Below are positions 35,101 through 49,800 of a DNA stretch of 64,000 nt, piece by piece. The notes below the pieces were generated by a model. The model worked only from the letters and a program-made list of their open reading frames with translations. It had not been told where the DNA came from and did not search any database. Position 1 is the stretch's first letter; the number at the start of each line of letters is the position of its first letter. A program made the position numbers and the translations under genes. The stretch comes from Phaseolus vulgaris. Its lineage: Eukaryota > Streptophyta > Magnoliopsida > Fabales > Fabaceae. The DNA lies in contig NC_023749.2 of the NCBI RefSeq assembly GCF_000499845.2, forward strand, positions 35,723,843 to 35,787,842, in the 5' to 3' direction.

Positions 35101-38100
35101 GGATTTCAAGTCGGTTTTGTAAGATTGAGTTAGGTTTAAAGTTCACTTCTTAGTATTTATGTTTAGTTTAATGAGGCTGGCAACTGCTATACTAGATGCA
35201 TGAAGTCTAGTGTGCAAGAGCTCATGATCCTTAAAAGATTTGGGCTGATATACAACCTAGAAAGGTTAGGTCTATGTTCCTGTTTTTTGGCATCCTCCAT
35301 GTCTTTGGTTCAAATGCAAAATTGCATGGGGCAGCTAAAGGTGCCATTGGTAGATCTGGTTGCAGGGTCATTTTTAGAGAACATCCTTATTCCATTGTGG
35401 GCTATTTCTTGTGTTCATAAGGCTATTTCTAGCTATGGAAGCTGTTGTCTCCAAAGGATGGTCCAATCTATGTATTGAGTATGATTGTCAACGTGCTTGT
35501 TAGTTGAGCTTAGTCTAGCCCTTCCATCATTCCTAGTAGATAGCTTAATTGTTTTGTATGCAACAATAATACGATCTCAGGGCTATACTTGGTGGGCTAG
35601 TGTTCCAAGATTCATTTGTGTTGAGGTTTTCAGGGATAGATTTGATTTATCCTTTTATAGCGTTAGGGTCTAGTTGTGGGTAAGGTGTGGTTCCCCAACT
35701 CTTGTTTTTATATTCTTTCTCTTTTTATGATATTTTGAAATGCTGCACACAATTGATGTTATTTGTTGTGCCAACAACATAGTGATGCCATAACATTTTT
35801 TTTTAAAAACAAAAAACTCATGTTTTGTGCAGAAACTACTTTAATCCTTCTTCACTGCCATGAGGTTTTAAACCATTGTGCTTCTATACAACAAAAACAC
35901 ATTATGTTGATGAGTTTGACCACAATTACGATTGTTTGCAAGTTTTTGTTTTATTTATTATGTTATTTGGGATAATATTGGACTTAAGTAGTTGTATGTT
36001 TTCTTATGTATGTCCTTTGGTAATTTTGAAGGTTGAGGACATCATCCCGAAAGTCAATAATATGCTTGGAATACTGGAAGTTCTGCCTTCATCGTCATCA
36101 TATGAGAAGCTCATTTTGCATTTCTGTGGTTTAGACAAGGTATACCTCTTTTTATTCATCCTCATGTTGTAGGCATCACTTGGCTTGAAAAAACTCTATC
36201 CATGAGAAGGAAAGAAGAGAAGAAAAAAAGCTTGAAGGAAAATGCTGACAAGAAGAGTAATGAGCTCTATTGAGAATGTGGAAAGTGTGACATGGGCTCA
36301 AAAGCATTTTTGAAATGTAGAAAACTATTTAAGATCTAAGGATTGAATAGACCAAGTTGAGTATGGAAGGACCTACTATACACTAGTTCAATAGTTTGAA
36401 AGAAGCTAAAACCTCTTTTCCATGGTCAATATTTAAAATAACATTGATTACAAGGTTAGGTGCAAGAAAGGTTGAAAATCCATGAGAAGTTGGTTGAAAT
36501 AGGAAGTGTATACATAGAATCTTTTCGATTTTTATCCTCTGAAGTGAGAAAACTAGCAGAAGGGCAATACTTAGGTTATTCATATACGACAACTTAGCTT
36601 GCAAATTGTATTTATATTATTTTTTTTGCCTTTTATTTTACAATGCAGGTGGGAGATGCTCTAGATATTGTTGAACAAATGTGTAATGCTGGCTTTTACT
36701 TGTCAACTGACGTGTTACAATTCATATTACAAATCTGTGAGGAATCTTATGAATACATTTTGGTATATCTCATCTTCCTTGCAACATGTCATCTATTTCT
36801 TCTTTTTGATAATTTACAAAATAATCTATTAATCTCTTCTAACAGCATATGTAATCAAATTTTGGCCATAGATTCCCTGGTAGTCAATGTTGTGTATGTG
36901 TTAGTCTGCAAAACTATTTTTTTTGGTAAGGTCCTTAGGGCTCAAACGACAGACTATTGTCCAAAACTACACTGTGCAGACATTTAATTGATATGAGATA
37001 TACACATGTGTGCTTAGAGGCATCTTAGAAATTATTAGTTATAGAATAGAATGTATTGAAAACTAAACAAAGTTTTTTTTTTGTCTATTCGAACTTGTCT
37101 ATCTCAAGTATGTATGAATTTGCAAATAATATTTGATCGCACTAAATTAAGCCCTTGTAGAACTTATTTATAAATTACATTTTGAATTATTTATACAATA
37201 TGTCTAACATTATGAAACAATAAATCACCAAGAACTCTAGTAAAAAGTCATTACAAATAGTAGGAATTCAATTTCTTAAACGATGTCTAGATGTACTAAG
37301 AATAAAAATTATATTGCATTAATGCCATTATTTTTTATTATATCATCATGATTATAAAATTTATATTTGTTACAAACCTGTAATACATATGAATTATATA
37401 AAAAAACTTCTCTAATTAGAAATCAAACATATGATTTTGAAGTGCATTATAGTATGTATAATAATTATTTTCATGATCAAGGTCTATTAGATTGATTATT
37501 TAAGAACATAAATACATGTACCTAACCCTTTATCTATAAAAAAACGACTTTGTTTGCAATAAATCTGTAGAAATATTAATTTGTTATGATTGTAATTTAC
37601 AAAGGGTAAACTTTTTATTTGTCTTATGTTTAAAATGATTGATCACTTTAATTGTCTTCAAATTAGAGATGAATGATTTTGGATAGTTTGTGTTTTTTCC
37701 TTAGAATAGGTGCGAATTATTTCACTAATGGTTTTGGAATATGTTGAATAAAAGAATGTGAAGAGTATGGTGCTGATTTAAACTCCTTAATCTAAATAAT
37801 GTGGTCCTTAAATACATCCAAAATAAAACTTGTAACTCATGAAAATGCATGAGAGAGATAGGTCAAAGTGAATAGTTCTATACAGAGACAGCTCACGAAC
37901 AAGCTAAGTTGGCTAAACAGACTTGAAACTTAAACGAATTGGACAACTGAGATTTCAATGACATAGCTTGTGCTTTAGCTTGTATATAATATAAATATAT
38001 GTATAGAGAATGGGTTGCCAATCACAATTTTCGAATAATTGGTCATGGAGTCTCTAATACAACCTTACATTTTTCAACTTAATGGCTTAAAATTCAAGGT

Positions 38101-41100
38101 GAAGGTCCAAGGCATGGTGAATTCATAGTTAATTATAAAGAAAACGAATTGTTTTGTTCACAACGTTCGTTCCCATCTATCATAAAATGGCGAACTAATC
38201 TTTTACAATACCTTTGCAAAAGACTAAGTGATTTCCACAACATAGGATGGGAGGAAAGTGTTATTGGACGAGAAATTCCTTCTTTATATCTGTACATAAA
38301 TAAGAATTACATCAAGAAGTTTATCTTTATTTTGCCATTTTTGTATTTTCATGAAATTTCATTCATATTGTTGAGAAGTTTTCAATTTTTTATATTTCAA
38401 GAGAGCTTCATTATTTTAAGTCGAAATTAATTGTGTATAATTTTTAATTGTTTTAACCTTGTATTCTTCATATCGTGCTGATATCTTTTGTTCTATTTTT
38501 CCATGCTTGACTAAAAATGAAGGTGCATCGAATCCATTCCATAATATGTCGCTATCAGTTGAAGTTGAATGGTGAAATAGGCAGGTGCTTGGTACACTTT
38601 TGTGTGAGGATAAAAGATGTAAGTTGGATCTTTTTTGTTTACATGGGTGCATGACTATGTTGATTTATAAGCCATTATGGATAATAAGCTACCATAGGAT
38701 ACTAAATGTGTTGTTAGAAGCTATTAGAAGATTCTATATATCTCTTTGTAATCCTTATGTTAGGGTTTGAGTTCTCTGTGTATATGTATAGAGGCTAATC
38801 TACTGTTTTAGATCAATGAATTGAATAAAATTTTCTCTTATTCAAATTAATACTTTTCAAGCTGGTATTAGCACTCTCGATCTTGGGGGCTCTGCTTTTT
38901 CATTTCTTCTTTACCGTCATAGCTATGGTTCCTTTTTAGAGTTCCCTGGAGTGCACCCATTTCCTTTGATTATTAGGGTTGCTTGAACTGCACCACGTCC
39001 TTCTTAGGAACCAACTTTGTCATTGTTATTTAGTGGTCGTTGCCAAAGCCTTCAATCAGATGAAAGATCTAACTAGGAGATTTGCTATCCTTTGATTTGT
39101 CCATCCTGAGAGTCATGCGACCGTCAAAGCTGTCACATGCCTACACTCGTGTCTTCTTTCGTGTGCCACAAAGTTTTGGTTTGTGATGGCGCATTTGGCA
39201 GATGTTGTCGTTGTCGCTTGCATCGCTGAAGTCACTTGGTCTATCACCGTTTTCTACTTTTGACTCGACTTGCGTGTCTCTCTTTAAAAAGGAGTAGTGT
39301 TCACAGACGACATTGTTTATTCTTTTTCTTTTTGTTCTTGCTATTCATTGTTCTTTTTCTATTTAGGAGGGGGCTAAGGAACCATTCTTTTTGGCATGGC
39401 AACTCCACTAAGCGATGTTTATCTTGAACATTTGCTTGATGATAGCTGTTTTTTTGGTTGAGATTATATCCAGTGGGCTCATTTCATCAGATGTAACTCA
39501 AAGGTACGAGTAGGCTCAACCATATTTTAAGGAGAGGCCATATCTCTACCCTAATTTCCAAATTTGGGACTCGTGAATTATTACATGACTATGGGGATCC
39601 ATGACTACAAAGATTAATAGAATTATATATTATACTTCAGTGCCTATGAAATTTGGGAAGACTTTGCAAATACCTATTCCATTCGACAAGTTATCTTTAC
39701 ATGCTGAGTTAGAAAGCTAGATCTTTGATGCCATGTAGGGTATCCCACCAGTTGTACAATATTATGGAATGTTGAAGGGTCTGTGTATTGAGATAGACAA
39801 ATATCAAAATTTGAAGCTTGAAAATAATAGGGATGTTATCACTTTTGCTCAGTTCGTTGAACGATCTCATGTATTTAAGTTCTTATCAGGATCAAATCTT
39901 GAATATGACCTAGCTAGGGCACAAATTCTTGGGACAAACTTCCTTCTCTTTTTGTTGCCTTTTACATTGTTTGAGGTGAGGAGACTCGTTGAGTGGTCAT
40001 GATGAATGAGCCTTCTATTAAAGGAGCTTCCTTGTTCTCTTAAAGGCTTGCAAACCAAGGACTTCAAATCCTGGAAACATAAAAGTCAGCTTAAAAGGTA
40101 AGGAGGATCATTGGTATACTTAATGGAGGAAATCTCGTCATACTAAGGAGACTTGCTTCAAACTACATGGAAAGGAGAAAACTCTCATTCGTCGGGCAAA
40201 ACTAAAAGATCTTCCCTCAAGAAAGGCTTATTAGGCTAATTCAAATTTTGAAAATTCTAGCAAGATTATTGCGTCCTCTGAAGGAATGCCTGAACTGTGT
40301 GTTGAGATTGAATATCTAAAATCTCTCATGGATTTTATCATTAAGTGACCTTCTAGTATTTGCTCTCTAACCATGAATGGTAAGAAGTCGAGTTCCTCTT
40401 TTAATGCTTGTAGAACTGTTATGTAAGGACTCTTGGATTCTAGACTTTAGTGCGACAGACCATATGACCTCTCATTCACCTCTTTTAGTATCATATGTTT
40501 CTCTTTCCGGTAACCATATTACTGTTGCTAATGGAACTTATATCCCAATAAATGAACATGGTAGTATTTCTCTTTTGCCATCCCTCAGCCTTAAAGATGT
40601 CCTTCATGTTCCAAAACTTTCTGATAACCTTATATTTGTTTAAAATTTTACTCATGACCTAAATTGTGCTGTAACCTTCTTTCCCACACAATGTGTTTTT
40701 CATGATCTTGCCATGAAGAGGACGATTGAACTATTAAGGAATATGGAGGGTTGTATTGCCTTGACAACTTGGGAACTAAGGATAGTATCAGTTTGTCACT
40801 TTTATTGATGAGTCTAGTTGTGTTGCATGGATTTTCATTATGAAAGATAAATTTGAAGTTTTGACCTTATTTTTCAAATTCTTATGATGAAAGCACAATT
40901 TTGAAATGGGAGAGAATCTGTAAATCATGACATGTCTAAATTCCTTTCCGAAAGTGGTATTGTTCATGAATTCACATTTGTAAATACACCACAATAAAAT
41001 GCGATTGCTGAAAGAAAAAATAGGCATCTTCTTGTGGTGGCACAAACACTTCTCTTCCAGATGTATGTCCCCTAAATCTTACCAGGGCAAGGCTGTCACT

Positions 41101-43824
41101 ACTGTTGCCTATCTTACCCTCCCGTGTTTTGGATGACCTTTGTCCCATTGAGTCTATGTTTTCCTTCTTTCCATTTGTTCCTTATCTCTCTAGTTTTCAT
41201 AGTTGGGTATTTGGATGTGTTGTGTTTGTCTATACTCATAGTGACTTTCGTGGGAAGTTAGATCCTAGAGTTGCTAAATACATATTCATTACTTATGCTT
41301 CTAATAAATAGGGATATCGATCGTTGTTACCATACTCCAAGTCAAAAGATTTTTTACCTCTATGGATTTTACTTTTAATGAAACAAATCCTTTTACATGC
41401 GTCCTCAACTTTAGGAGGAGAGTTTTATAAAGGATGAGTCTTTTGAATCTCGAGTTATCCACTGTACCTTTTATACATGATCTGTCTCTTACTGACACTA
41501 CTCCTGACACACCTGTATGGATGTCTTTGTTGCTACTCCTTACAAAGGCAACTTTGTTCCCGAGTTAGAGTCAACTTGATAAATTAATCATCCATAGAGT
41601 TTCTTTCTTATACATTATCAGAGGATACAAAGGCAGCCTAACTTGATCTAAGAACAAATCCAATCGTCTGAGTTAGGGTTCAGTGTTCATTCTTTTGACA
41701 CCCTTAAACCTTTAGAAAATTCCTTGAATATTAATTGTGAACCTTAACTTGATGACTTACTCATTGCTTTGAGAAAAGAAACTCAATCCTATACCAAGTA
41801 TCTTATTTTTCATTTTGTGACTACTAAACACCTTTCAATGTAGCATTTGTGCTTCCTTTCTGCCATTGATGCAATTAGAATCCCTACATTTGTTCTAGAA
41901 GCATTGAAGGATAAAAAGTGGGTTCAAGCCATGAATGAAGAGTTAAATCCCTTAGAAAAGAACAATATATATGAGATTGTTGATAGCCTATAGGATAAAA
42001 AGGCAGTAGGATGCAAATGGGGTTATAATGTGAAGTATAAGTCTGACTGCACATTAGATCTACCAAGCAAGGTTAGTTGCTAAGGGGAATACTTAAACGT
42101 ATGGTGTTCATTATGAGGAGACTTTTGTTTTGGTGGCAAAGACGAGTACTGTTAGAATCATTCTCTCAATGACATCTTATTTTGGTTGGGAATTGCAACA
42201 ATTTGATGTGAAAAATGCTTTCTTGCTTGGATATTTATAGGAAGAAGTCTACATGCAAATTTCTCCATGTTTTAGGTTATTGAATAAAGGAATGATAAGG
42301 GAATAAAGTTTGTAGATTGAAGAAAGTCTTGTATAGACTTAAGCAGTCACTCCGTGCTTGGTTTGGTAGACTCACTCAAGTTATGATCTCTGTGGGATAT
42401 CGGAAAGTCAAGATGACCATGCTCTGTTCATCAAGCATTCCTCAGAAGGTAAACTTACTCTACTCTTGGTCTATGTTGATGACATGGATGTTGTAGGAGA
42501 TCATGAACTTGAAGGGGAGTGTTGTGAACAAAATCCATCAATATTTTGAAGACAAGTCCAGGAAAGGGATTAATGTTTAAGAAGAATGAAAAATTGAAAA
42601 ATGGAGGTGCATACTCGGTTGATCATGCAGGGCCTGTCACAGATAGGAAGTCCACCTTAAGATATTGCATGTTCTTGAGTGGAAATTTGGTGACTTGTTG
42701 AAGTAAGAAACAAAATGTTGTTGCAAGGTCTAGTGTAGAGGCTGAATTATGACACATGGGGTGTGTGAATTGTTATGGATGAGAATTATTCTCAAAGATC
42801 TTAATGTGACATGTGAAATGTTTATGACTCTTTATTGTTATAATTAATCAGCTATTAACTTTGCTCACAATCCAGTTCAGTTTGATAGGCCCAAGCATAT
42901 AGAGATAGACGGACACTTTTACTAAAGAAAAACTGGACAATGGCCTTATCACTGTTTCTTATGTTCCACTGAATGATTTCATGATCTCACATGCAAGGTG
43001 GGAATGATAGATATCCATTCACCAACTTTAGGAGGTGTGTTGATTTAAAAGAAGATATAGTTAATAAGCTACAGTAAGATATTAAATGTGCTGTTAGAAG
43101 CTATTTGAAGATTCTATAAATGTCTTTGCAATTGATAAAATCTACTCTTATTCAGATTAATCCTTTTCAAGTGGTATGTTTTCTGAAACGTGATCTAGTA
43201 AGGTCCTGTAAAAGTTGAGGAAATTCTATTCCTTGGTGTTATGTTGACAGAGGTATTGAATATACACACAGTATACTTCAAAACTACTCCTTGTGAGAAA
43301 TGACCTCATAATCAATTATCTTGAAATAGATATAGTGTGTTCGGGTGAATGTATGCAGCATTAATTTTGGTTTAAGTTCATTTCAAAGCAAAGAGGTTTA
43401 TGTTTGAATTTTTTTACCTGAAAGCTGGTTTGTTACAAACCTTTGTGTAAATTTTTAACCTAACCAAAAAGCTACTTTCTATCACTGTTGTTCAATTGAA
43501 GGAGGCAAAATCAATTTTGATAGTTCCCATTGGAAAATCAAACATACATGCTTAAAAGTAAAACTTGAACATGAAATATTATTGATTGAATTCACTTGAA
43601 CAATGCTCTAGGGTACAAATCAAGGTACATCGAATAGTGAAGAGTGGGATTTTCTATATAAATAAGAGGGAGTTGCTAACATTCACCAACTTGTTTTTTT
43701 AAAGGGGGTAAGTTAGCTAATTATGACTATAATTATTTTAAAATACATCCAAGGTGTAGCTTGGGGACATACTTCTTTTAAAGAACAAGATGGTGTGTGC
43801 TAGCAAATGCATGTGTTTGTCTGC

Positions 43825-43873
<49 letters not shown>

Positions 43874-46800
43874 GCTGAAAGAAATACAAAAAAAATAGAA
43901 AAGAAATCTAGTATTTAGAAATTCAAACTCTTTGTCTAATATTGGTGTCAATGTGTCAAATATGCAGCAAACTTATTTTGTATTTACTGAATGCAGTTTG
44001 AAGGCGCATACAAAATAATTGGTGACTTAGAGGAAATGAATTTCAAACCTACGACAAACATGTACAATGCTATAATGGCAGGATATTTTCGAGAGGTGAC
44101 ATTCTTGGATTTTTAAGATATGTTTATTCTTAGTCAATCTTGCAACCATTTTTCCAGCTAGATTTTAATGTTTGGCATTAATTTCAATCGCAATATGTTA
44201 CAATTTTTGTCATTTTCAACAATAAGTTAAAATAGCCTCCTGACACACAAGGACATATTATCTTATATGCATATACTATTTCTGAACTTTTTTCTCTTCA
44301 TTATTGAAGAAAATATTGAAATTTGTTTCAAATAATGCAATCCTTTTTCACCATTTTGATATTTTGTAGAAGAACATCAGTGGTGGGTTGAGGGTCCTCA
44401 AGCACATGCAAGGTGCCAATGTAAAGCCTGATTCTCAGACTTTCTGCTATTTGATTCACAATTGTGAAACAGAAGAGGATATAATGCAGGTACATTCAGC
44501 TTAATGTTGTGACAGTAATACATGACCAGAAATTGTGCACAAACTCTAATGTTTATGTAAATTTATTAATTTTTGTCTAGTGTTTTTGTCAAATGGTTAT
44601 TGTAACTTTTGACATTGACAGTCTCCAATATTTATTTGGCTTCTGAAAATTAAATGTAATATTCAATCATAGCTTACCTTTAGAAAGATATCATGAATCC
44701 ATAGCATGATAGTTTTATCGGAAAATCACATGAACTATGTCAGAAATAACTAGGAATACTGTTTGAGAAAAACACTGTTTGGGAAAAACTACCCTGCCCA
44801 CTTGGAGCCCTTCTCATTAAATAGCCATTAGGAATTTTCAACAGAGACCATTTGTTTTCCCTTAAAACTTCATCCTCAAAGAGAAAGAGTCCATCAACTA
44901 ACTTACCACTTTGCAGTCTGTTAGAACAGAAAATAAGAATAGGGAAATGATAGGGAAGGTGTATCATAGGAGAAATAATAGGAACCGTTAAGGGAGCGGT
45001 TAGTTGTTAGTGGGGTATGGTTGGTCTTTAAATAAAGACCAACAGGTTTTGGGAAGGGCAATTTTTGAGTATTAGATTTTGTCAACAGGAATAGTCCTGT
45101 GAGAAAGGGAGGTTGTTCCCTTTTGAAGGCTTGTCTTCCTGTAACAGTGAATCACAATAAACAGAGGAATTTTCAGAATCTCTATCTCTATCTTTGTGTG
45201 TCTTGTTTTCCTTTTACGGGGTCCCTAACAAGTGGTCCGACTTGCCGGATCGAAGGGGAGTTTGGGCGAGAAAAAAAAATTAGAGGATGGAACAGAGGAC
45301 GAGTGTGTTGGAGAAATTGACCAGCGATCAAGGAAGAGCGATGATGGAATTAAGGAATGACATTAATGGGTTGAAGGACGACATCATAGACATCAAGGAA
45401 ATGCTGCGGAACCTCAAGAAGGGGGACCAATTATCTGACGGAGGAGAAAGTTCAGTAAATGGGGAAGAAAGAAGGGATGAGCGGGTGAAACAAATTAACA
45501 AATCGGAGGGGGAGGAGGAAGGAGAATGGAGACCATGGTCTAGGAGAATAGAACTTCCGATGTTTGAGGGAGTGGACCCGATGGGATGGCTGGCTAGGGC
45601 CGAGAAGTTCTTTGAAGTACAGAATGTTTCAACATGGGAAAAATTACAGTTAGCGTTCATCAGCATGGAGGGTAGCGCTAGTTCGTGGTTCGTTTTCTGG
45701 AGAAAGAATTCCAAGAACCAGTCTTGGGAGGAGTTTTCTTTAGCTCTGATTCGCAGATTTGGGGGAAAAGAACGGATCTCCGTTTTCGAGAAATTGGCCA
45801 AGCTCAAACAGAATGGGAGAGTGGAGGATTACATCCAAGAATTTGAAGGATTGGTATCTCAAGCCCCACAAACCGGAGAAGAACAGCTGCTGGGCTATTT
45901 CTTTGCAAGCCTACAACCTAGGATTCGAAATCAAATCCGACCCCATGATCTGAAAGAAGTGATGAGAGCAATGGAGATTTCTCTTGATGTAGAGGAAGCT
46001 TTCAACGAGGAGATTAAGGGGAACAACTGTTACAGAAACGCCACCACTTTTAATCGATCGTGAATTGTGAGTCGCGTCGACGTGACGAGGGGAAGCGGTG
46101 GATCGAGTGCAACGAGCATGGCTAGTAATGCCAGGAAGGAGACGACCACGACTAACAGGGTGGCTCGGCCAGGGGAGAGCACCAGGAACCGTGGGTCGAG
46201 GACGCTTCCGTACCCCGAGTACGTTAGAAGGAGGGAAGAGGGCAGATGCTTCCACTGTGGCGGGGTGTATAGCCTGGGGCACCGCTGTCCAGAGAAAAAT
46301 ATGAGGGTGATGATTTGTGCGGAAGAGGAGGGGGATCTGAGTGAAGAGAATTGTCATGACGAGAAGGAAGAGAGGGGAAACCCAAAAATGGACCTGTCAA
46401 TTTTCTCGGCTGGGGGTTTAACACAGCCACACACCATGAAATTACAAGGCATCGTGGAGGGAAGAACCGCACTGGTGTTAATTGACAGTGGGGCCAGTGT
46501 TAAAAATTGAAGCAACACCCACTTATACGGTGAGGCTAGGGGATGGCTACCAAAAATCTGCAAGCGGATGTTGCCCGGAGGTGGAAATATAGCTGGGAAC
46601 CTATGGAATCAAGGAGAAATTTTTCGTATTTGAGCTAGGAGGGGTGGACATGATTTTGGGAGTGGCATGGTTGGCGACTCTGGGGGAAGTGAAAATTAAT
46701 TGGAAGACTTTGACCATGAGTTTCTGCAGGGGAGGAAAGCAAGTGCACATCCGGGGAGAGCCCAAATTAGCTCGAATGTCGGTGACTCCAAAAGCTCTAA

Positions 46801-49800
46801 AAATAGAGAAAGAAATTGAAGCAGTATCCATTGTGTGGGGAAAGAAAATGCTGAAGTTTCAGCCTTAGACCAGTCCAGAATTATTCAGGATTTTGCTGAT
46901 TTAACAGGGTCACAAGCAGCAGAGTTGGAGAACGTCCTGAAGGAGTATGAAGGGGTTTTTGAAGAACCCAAACAGCTACCACCCAACAGAGAAATTGACC
47001 ATAAGATTCCGATCAAAGCTGGAACGGATCCTATCAATGTAAGACCATATAGATATCCTGTGCTGAAAACAGAGATAGAAAAACAGGTAGAGGAGATGAT
47101 GAAGCGGAATAATTAGAGCTAGTAACAGCCCCTATTCTAGTCTGGTGATCCTCGTGAAGAAGGATGGCAGCTGGAGGTTTTGTGTGGATCACAGGGCTCT
47201 GAATAAGGCAACTATATGGGGCGCAGTATTTTTCTAAGGTGGACATAGGGCAGGATATCACCAAATTCGCATGCATGAATCGGATATACAGAAGAACGCT
47301 TTTCGCACCCACCATGGACACTATGAGTCACTGGTGATGCCATTTGGGTTGACAAACGCGCCTGCCACCTTCCAGTGCACCATGAACGACATTCTACAGG
47401 CTTATTTGAGGAGGTTTGTTTTGGTTTTCTTTGATGATATTTTGGTCTACAGCAAAACTTGGGAGGAACACCTGGACCATTTGAAGCAGGTTTTAGAAAC
47501 CCTGCAATGCCACCCGTTTTATGCCAACCACAAGAAGTGCGATTTTGGTCAGCGGGAGGTACAGTATTTGGGTCATGTCATATCAGGTCAAGGGGTTCAA
47601 ATGGATCCCCAGAAGATATCAACTATATTGCAATGGCCAATACCTAAGTCCTTGAAGGCCCTAAGAGGATTTTTGGGTCTCACGGGGTACTATAGGAGAT
47701 TCGTTTATAACTATGGAAAAATGGCCAGATTTCATGGAGGACTTGAAGAGCGACCCGGAGTCACAAGGGAATTATACCCTTTGAAGAGCGACCCGAAGTC
47801 ACATGTCTCACTTGAAGATGCCAGATTTCAGTCAAGCTTTCTGTATTGAATGTGATGCGTCGGGGACAGGACTTGGAGCAATGCTATCTCAGAAGAAACA
47901 ACCTATTGCTTTCTTCAGTAAGGCCTTAGTAGAGAGTTCACTCACCAAATCTGTATATGAAAAGGAGTTAATGGCCTTAGTGTTGGCTATCCAACACTGG
48001 AGACCGTATCTGATAGGACGGCGGTTCACAGTTTATACTGACCAGAAGAGTTTGAGATACTTGTTGGAACAACGAATAACCACCCAGAACCAACAGAATT
48101 GGTTAGCAAAGTTGATGGGGTACGACTTTGATATTGTGTACAAACCGGGAGCGGCCAATAGGGTAGCAGACACGTTGTCTCGAAGACTGGAGGAAGAGGA
48201 AGAAAGAGTTAAGGAGATCAATATCTTGTCCAAACCTTATTGGAGGGACATCGAATTAGTGGAAGAAGAAAACGTGCAAGATCCTACCCTAAAGAAGATC
48301 ATGGAGGACTTGAAGAGCGACCCGGAGTCACATGGGAATTATACCCTGGAAAATGGGAGACTTCATTACAAGGGTAGAATGGTGTTGTCGGCGTCTTCCA
48401 GTTGGATACCAAGTTACTAGAGGAATACCATACAACCCTGTTGGGTGGACATTTAGGAGTTTTCCACACCTACAAAAGGATAGGTCAGTCGTTATACTGG
48501 ATGAACATGAAGAAAAGTGTTACGGACTACATCCACGCCTGTGCAGTGTGCCAGCAGAGCAAATATCAGGCGTGTTCACCACAAGGACTGCTACAACCTC
48601 TACCTATTCCAAAAACGGTGTGGGAGGAGATAAGTATGGATTTCATCGTCAGGCTTCCTAAATCACGTGGGAAGGACGCAGTTCTGGTGGTAGTGGATCG
48701 TCTTAGCAAGTATGGTCATTTCATCGCCCTTAAACACCCATATTCTGCGAGATCTATTGCGGAGGTTTTTGTTAAGGAGATAGTGAGATTACATGGCATT
48801 CCCACATCCATAGTCAGTGATCGGGATTCAACGTTTCTAAGCCTGTTTTGGAAAGAATTGTTTAAGTTGCAAGGAACGACGTTGAAGATGAGAACGGCCT
48901 ATCACCCCGAAACAGACGGTCAAACAGAAGTGGTGAATAGAACGTTGGAAACATACCTACGTTGTTTTAGTTCGGAACAACCTAATGTATGGGCGACTTT
49001 ACTTCCGTGGGCGGAATACTGCTATAACACCAGCTTTCATGGAGCGACGAAGTGTACACCGTCTGAAGTAGTGTATGGTCGTCCCCCACCATCCTTGGCA
49101 CGCTTTATTCCCGGAGAGACGATGGTAGAGGCAATGGAACAGGATTTAATGAACCGGGATGAGGCTCTCTCACAACTCAAATTTCACATGGAAAGGGCGC
49201 AGGATTTGATGTCCAAATACGCCAACCGCCATAGGAGACCTTCCCCGATTAAAGTAGGTGATATGGTTTACTTAAAAATCAGGCCCCATAGGCAACTGTC
49301 AATGCCAAACAGATTACATCCAAAGCTGACAGCCAAGTATTATGGGCCGTTTCAAGTGGAGGTTGCCGTAGGGAAGGTGGCTTTTCGCCTACAGCTGCCA
49401 GAAACAGCTCGAATCCATCCGGTCTTCCATGTATCGCAACTGAAGTTAGCAATAGGGACACAAGAAGTTCAACCCGAGCTCCCTAGGGAGTTGCAAGGCC
49501 CGGCAGAGGAATTGCATCCAACGGAAATATTGGATAGACGAAGATTGTTCACCCAAGGAGCATATATTCCACAGCTATTGATAAAATGGAATAAAGGAGA
49601 GAGGGACACCGGTACGTGGGAGGACGTGACAACAATCAAAGAACAATTTTCTGAATTCAACCTTGAGGACAAGGTTGCTGTGTCAGAGGGGAGTAATGTT
49701 AGGACATAAAATAAGAATAGGGAAATGACAGAGAAGGTGTATCATAGGAGAAATAATAGGAACCGTTAAGGGAGCGGTTAGTTGTTAGTGGGGTATGGTT

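Larger units (their letters stand above)
38658..43169 (+). mobile_element. Ty1/copia retrotransposon relic in PPR intron 8
   Basis: The left LTR is 38658-38859 (202 bp, TGTTGATTTA..TTTTCA) and the right LTR 43038-43169 (132 bp, with an internal deletion). CTGGTATTAGCACTC after the left LTR resembles the initiator-Met primer site. In order come gag (about 39770-40000), protease ([15 protein letters not shown], about 40430), integrase pieces (about 40950-41300), RT ([18 protein letters not shown], about 41910; YVDDMDVVG, about 42475) and RNase H ([10 protein letters not shown], about 42720). Many stops make it inactive. No target duplication is evident. Confidence 0.82.

Noticed and set aside
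45287..49709. Domesticated gag or integrase gene
   Set aside because: LTRs, primer-side leader and multiple lesions show an ordinary defective element, not a conserved host gene.
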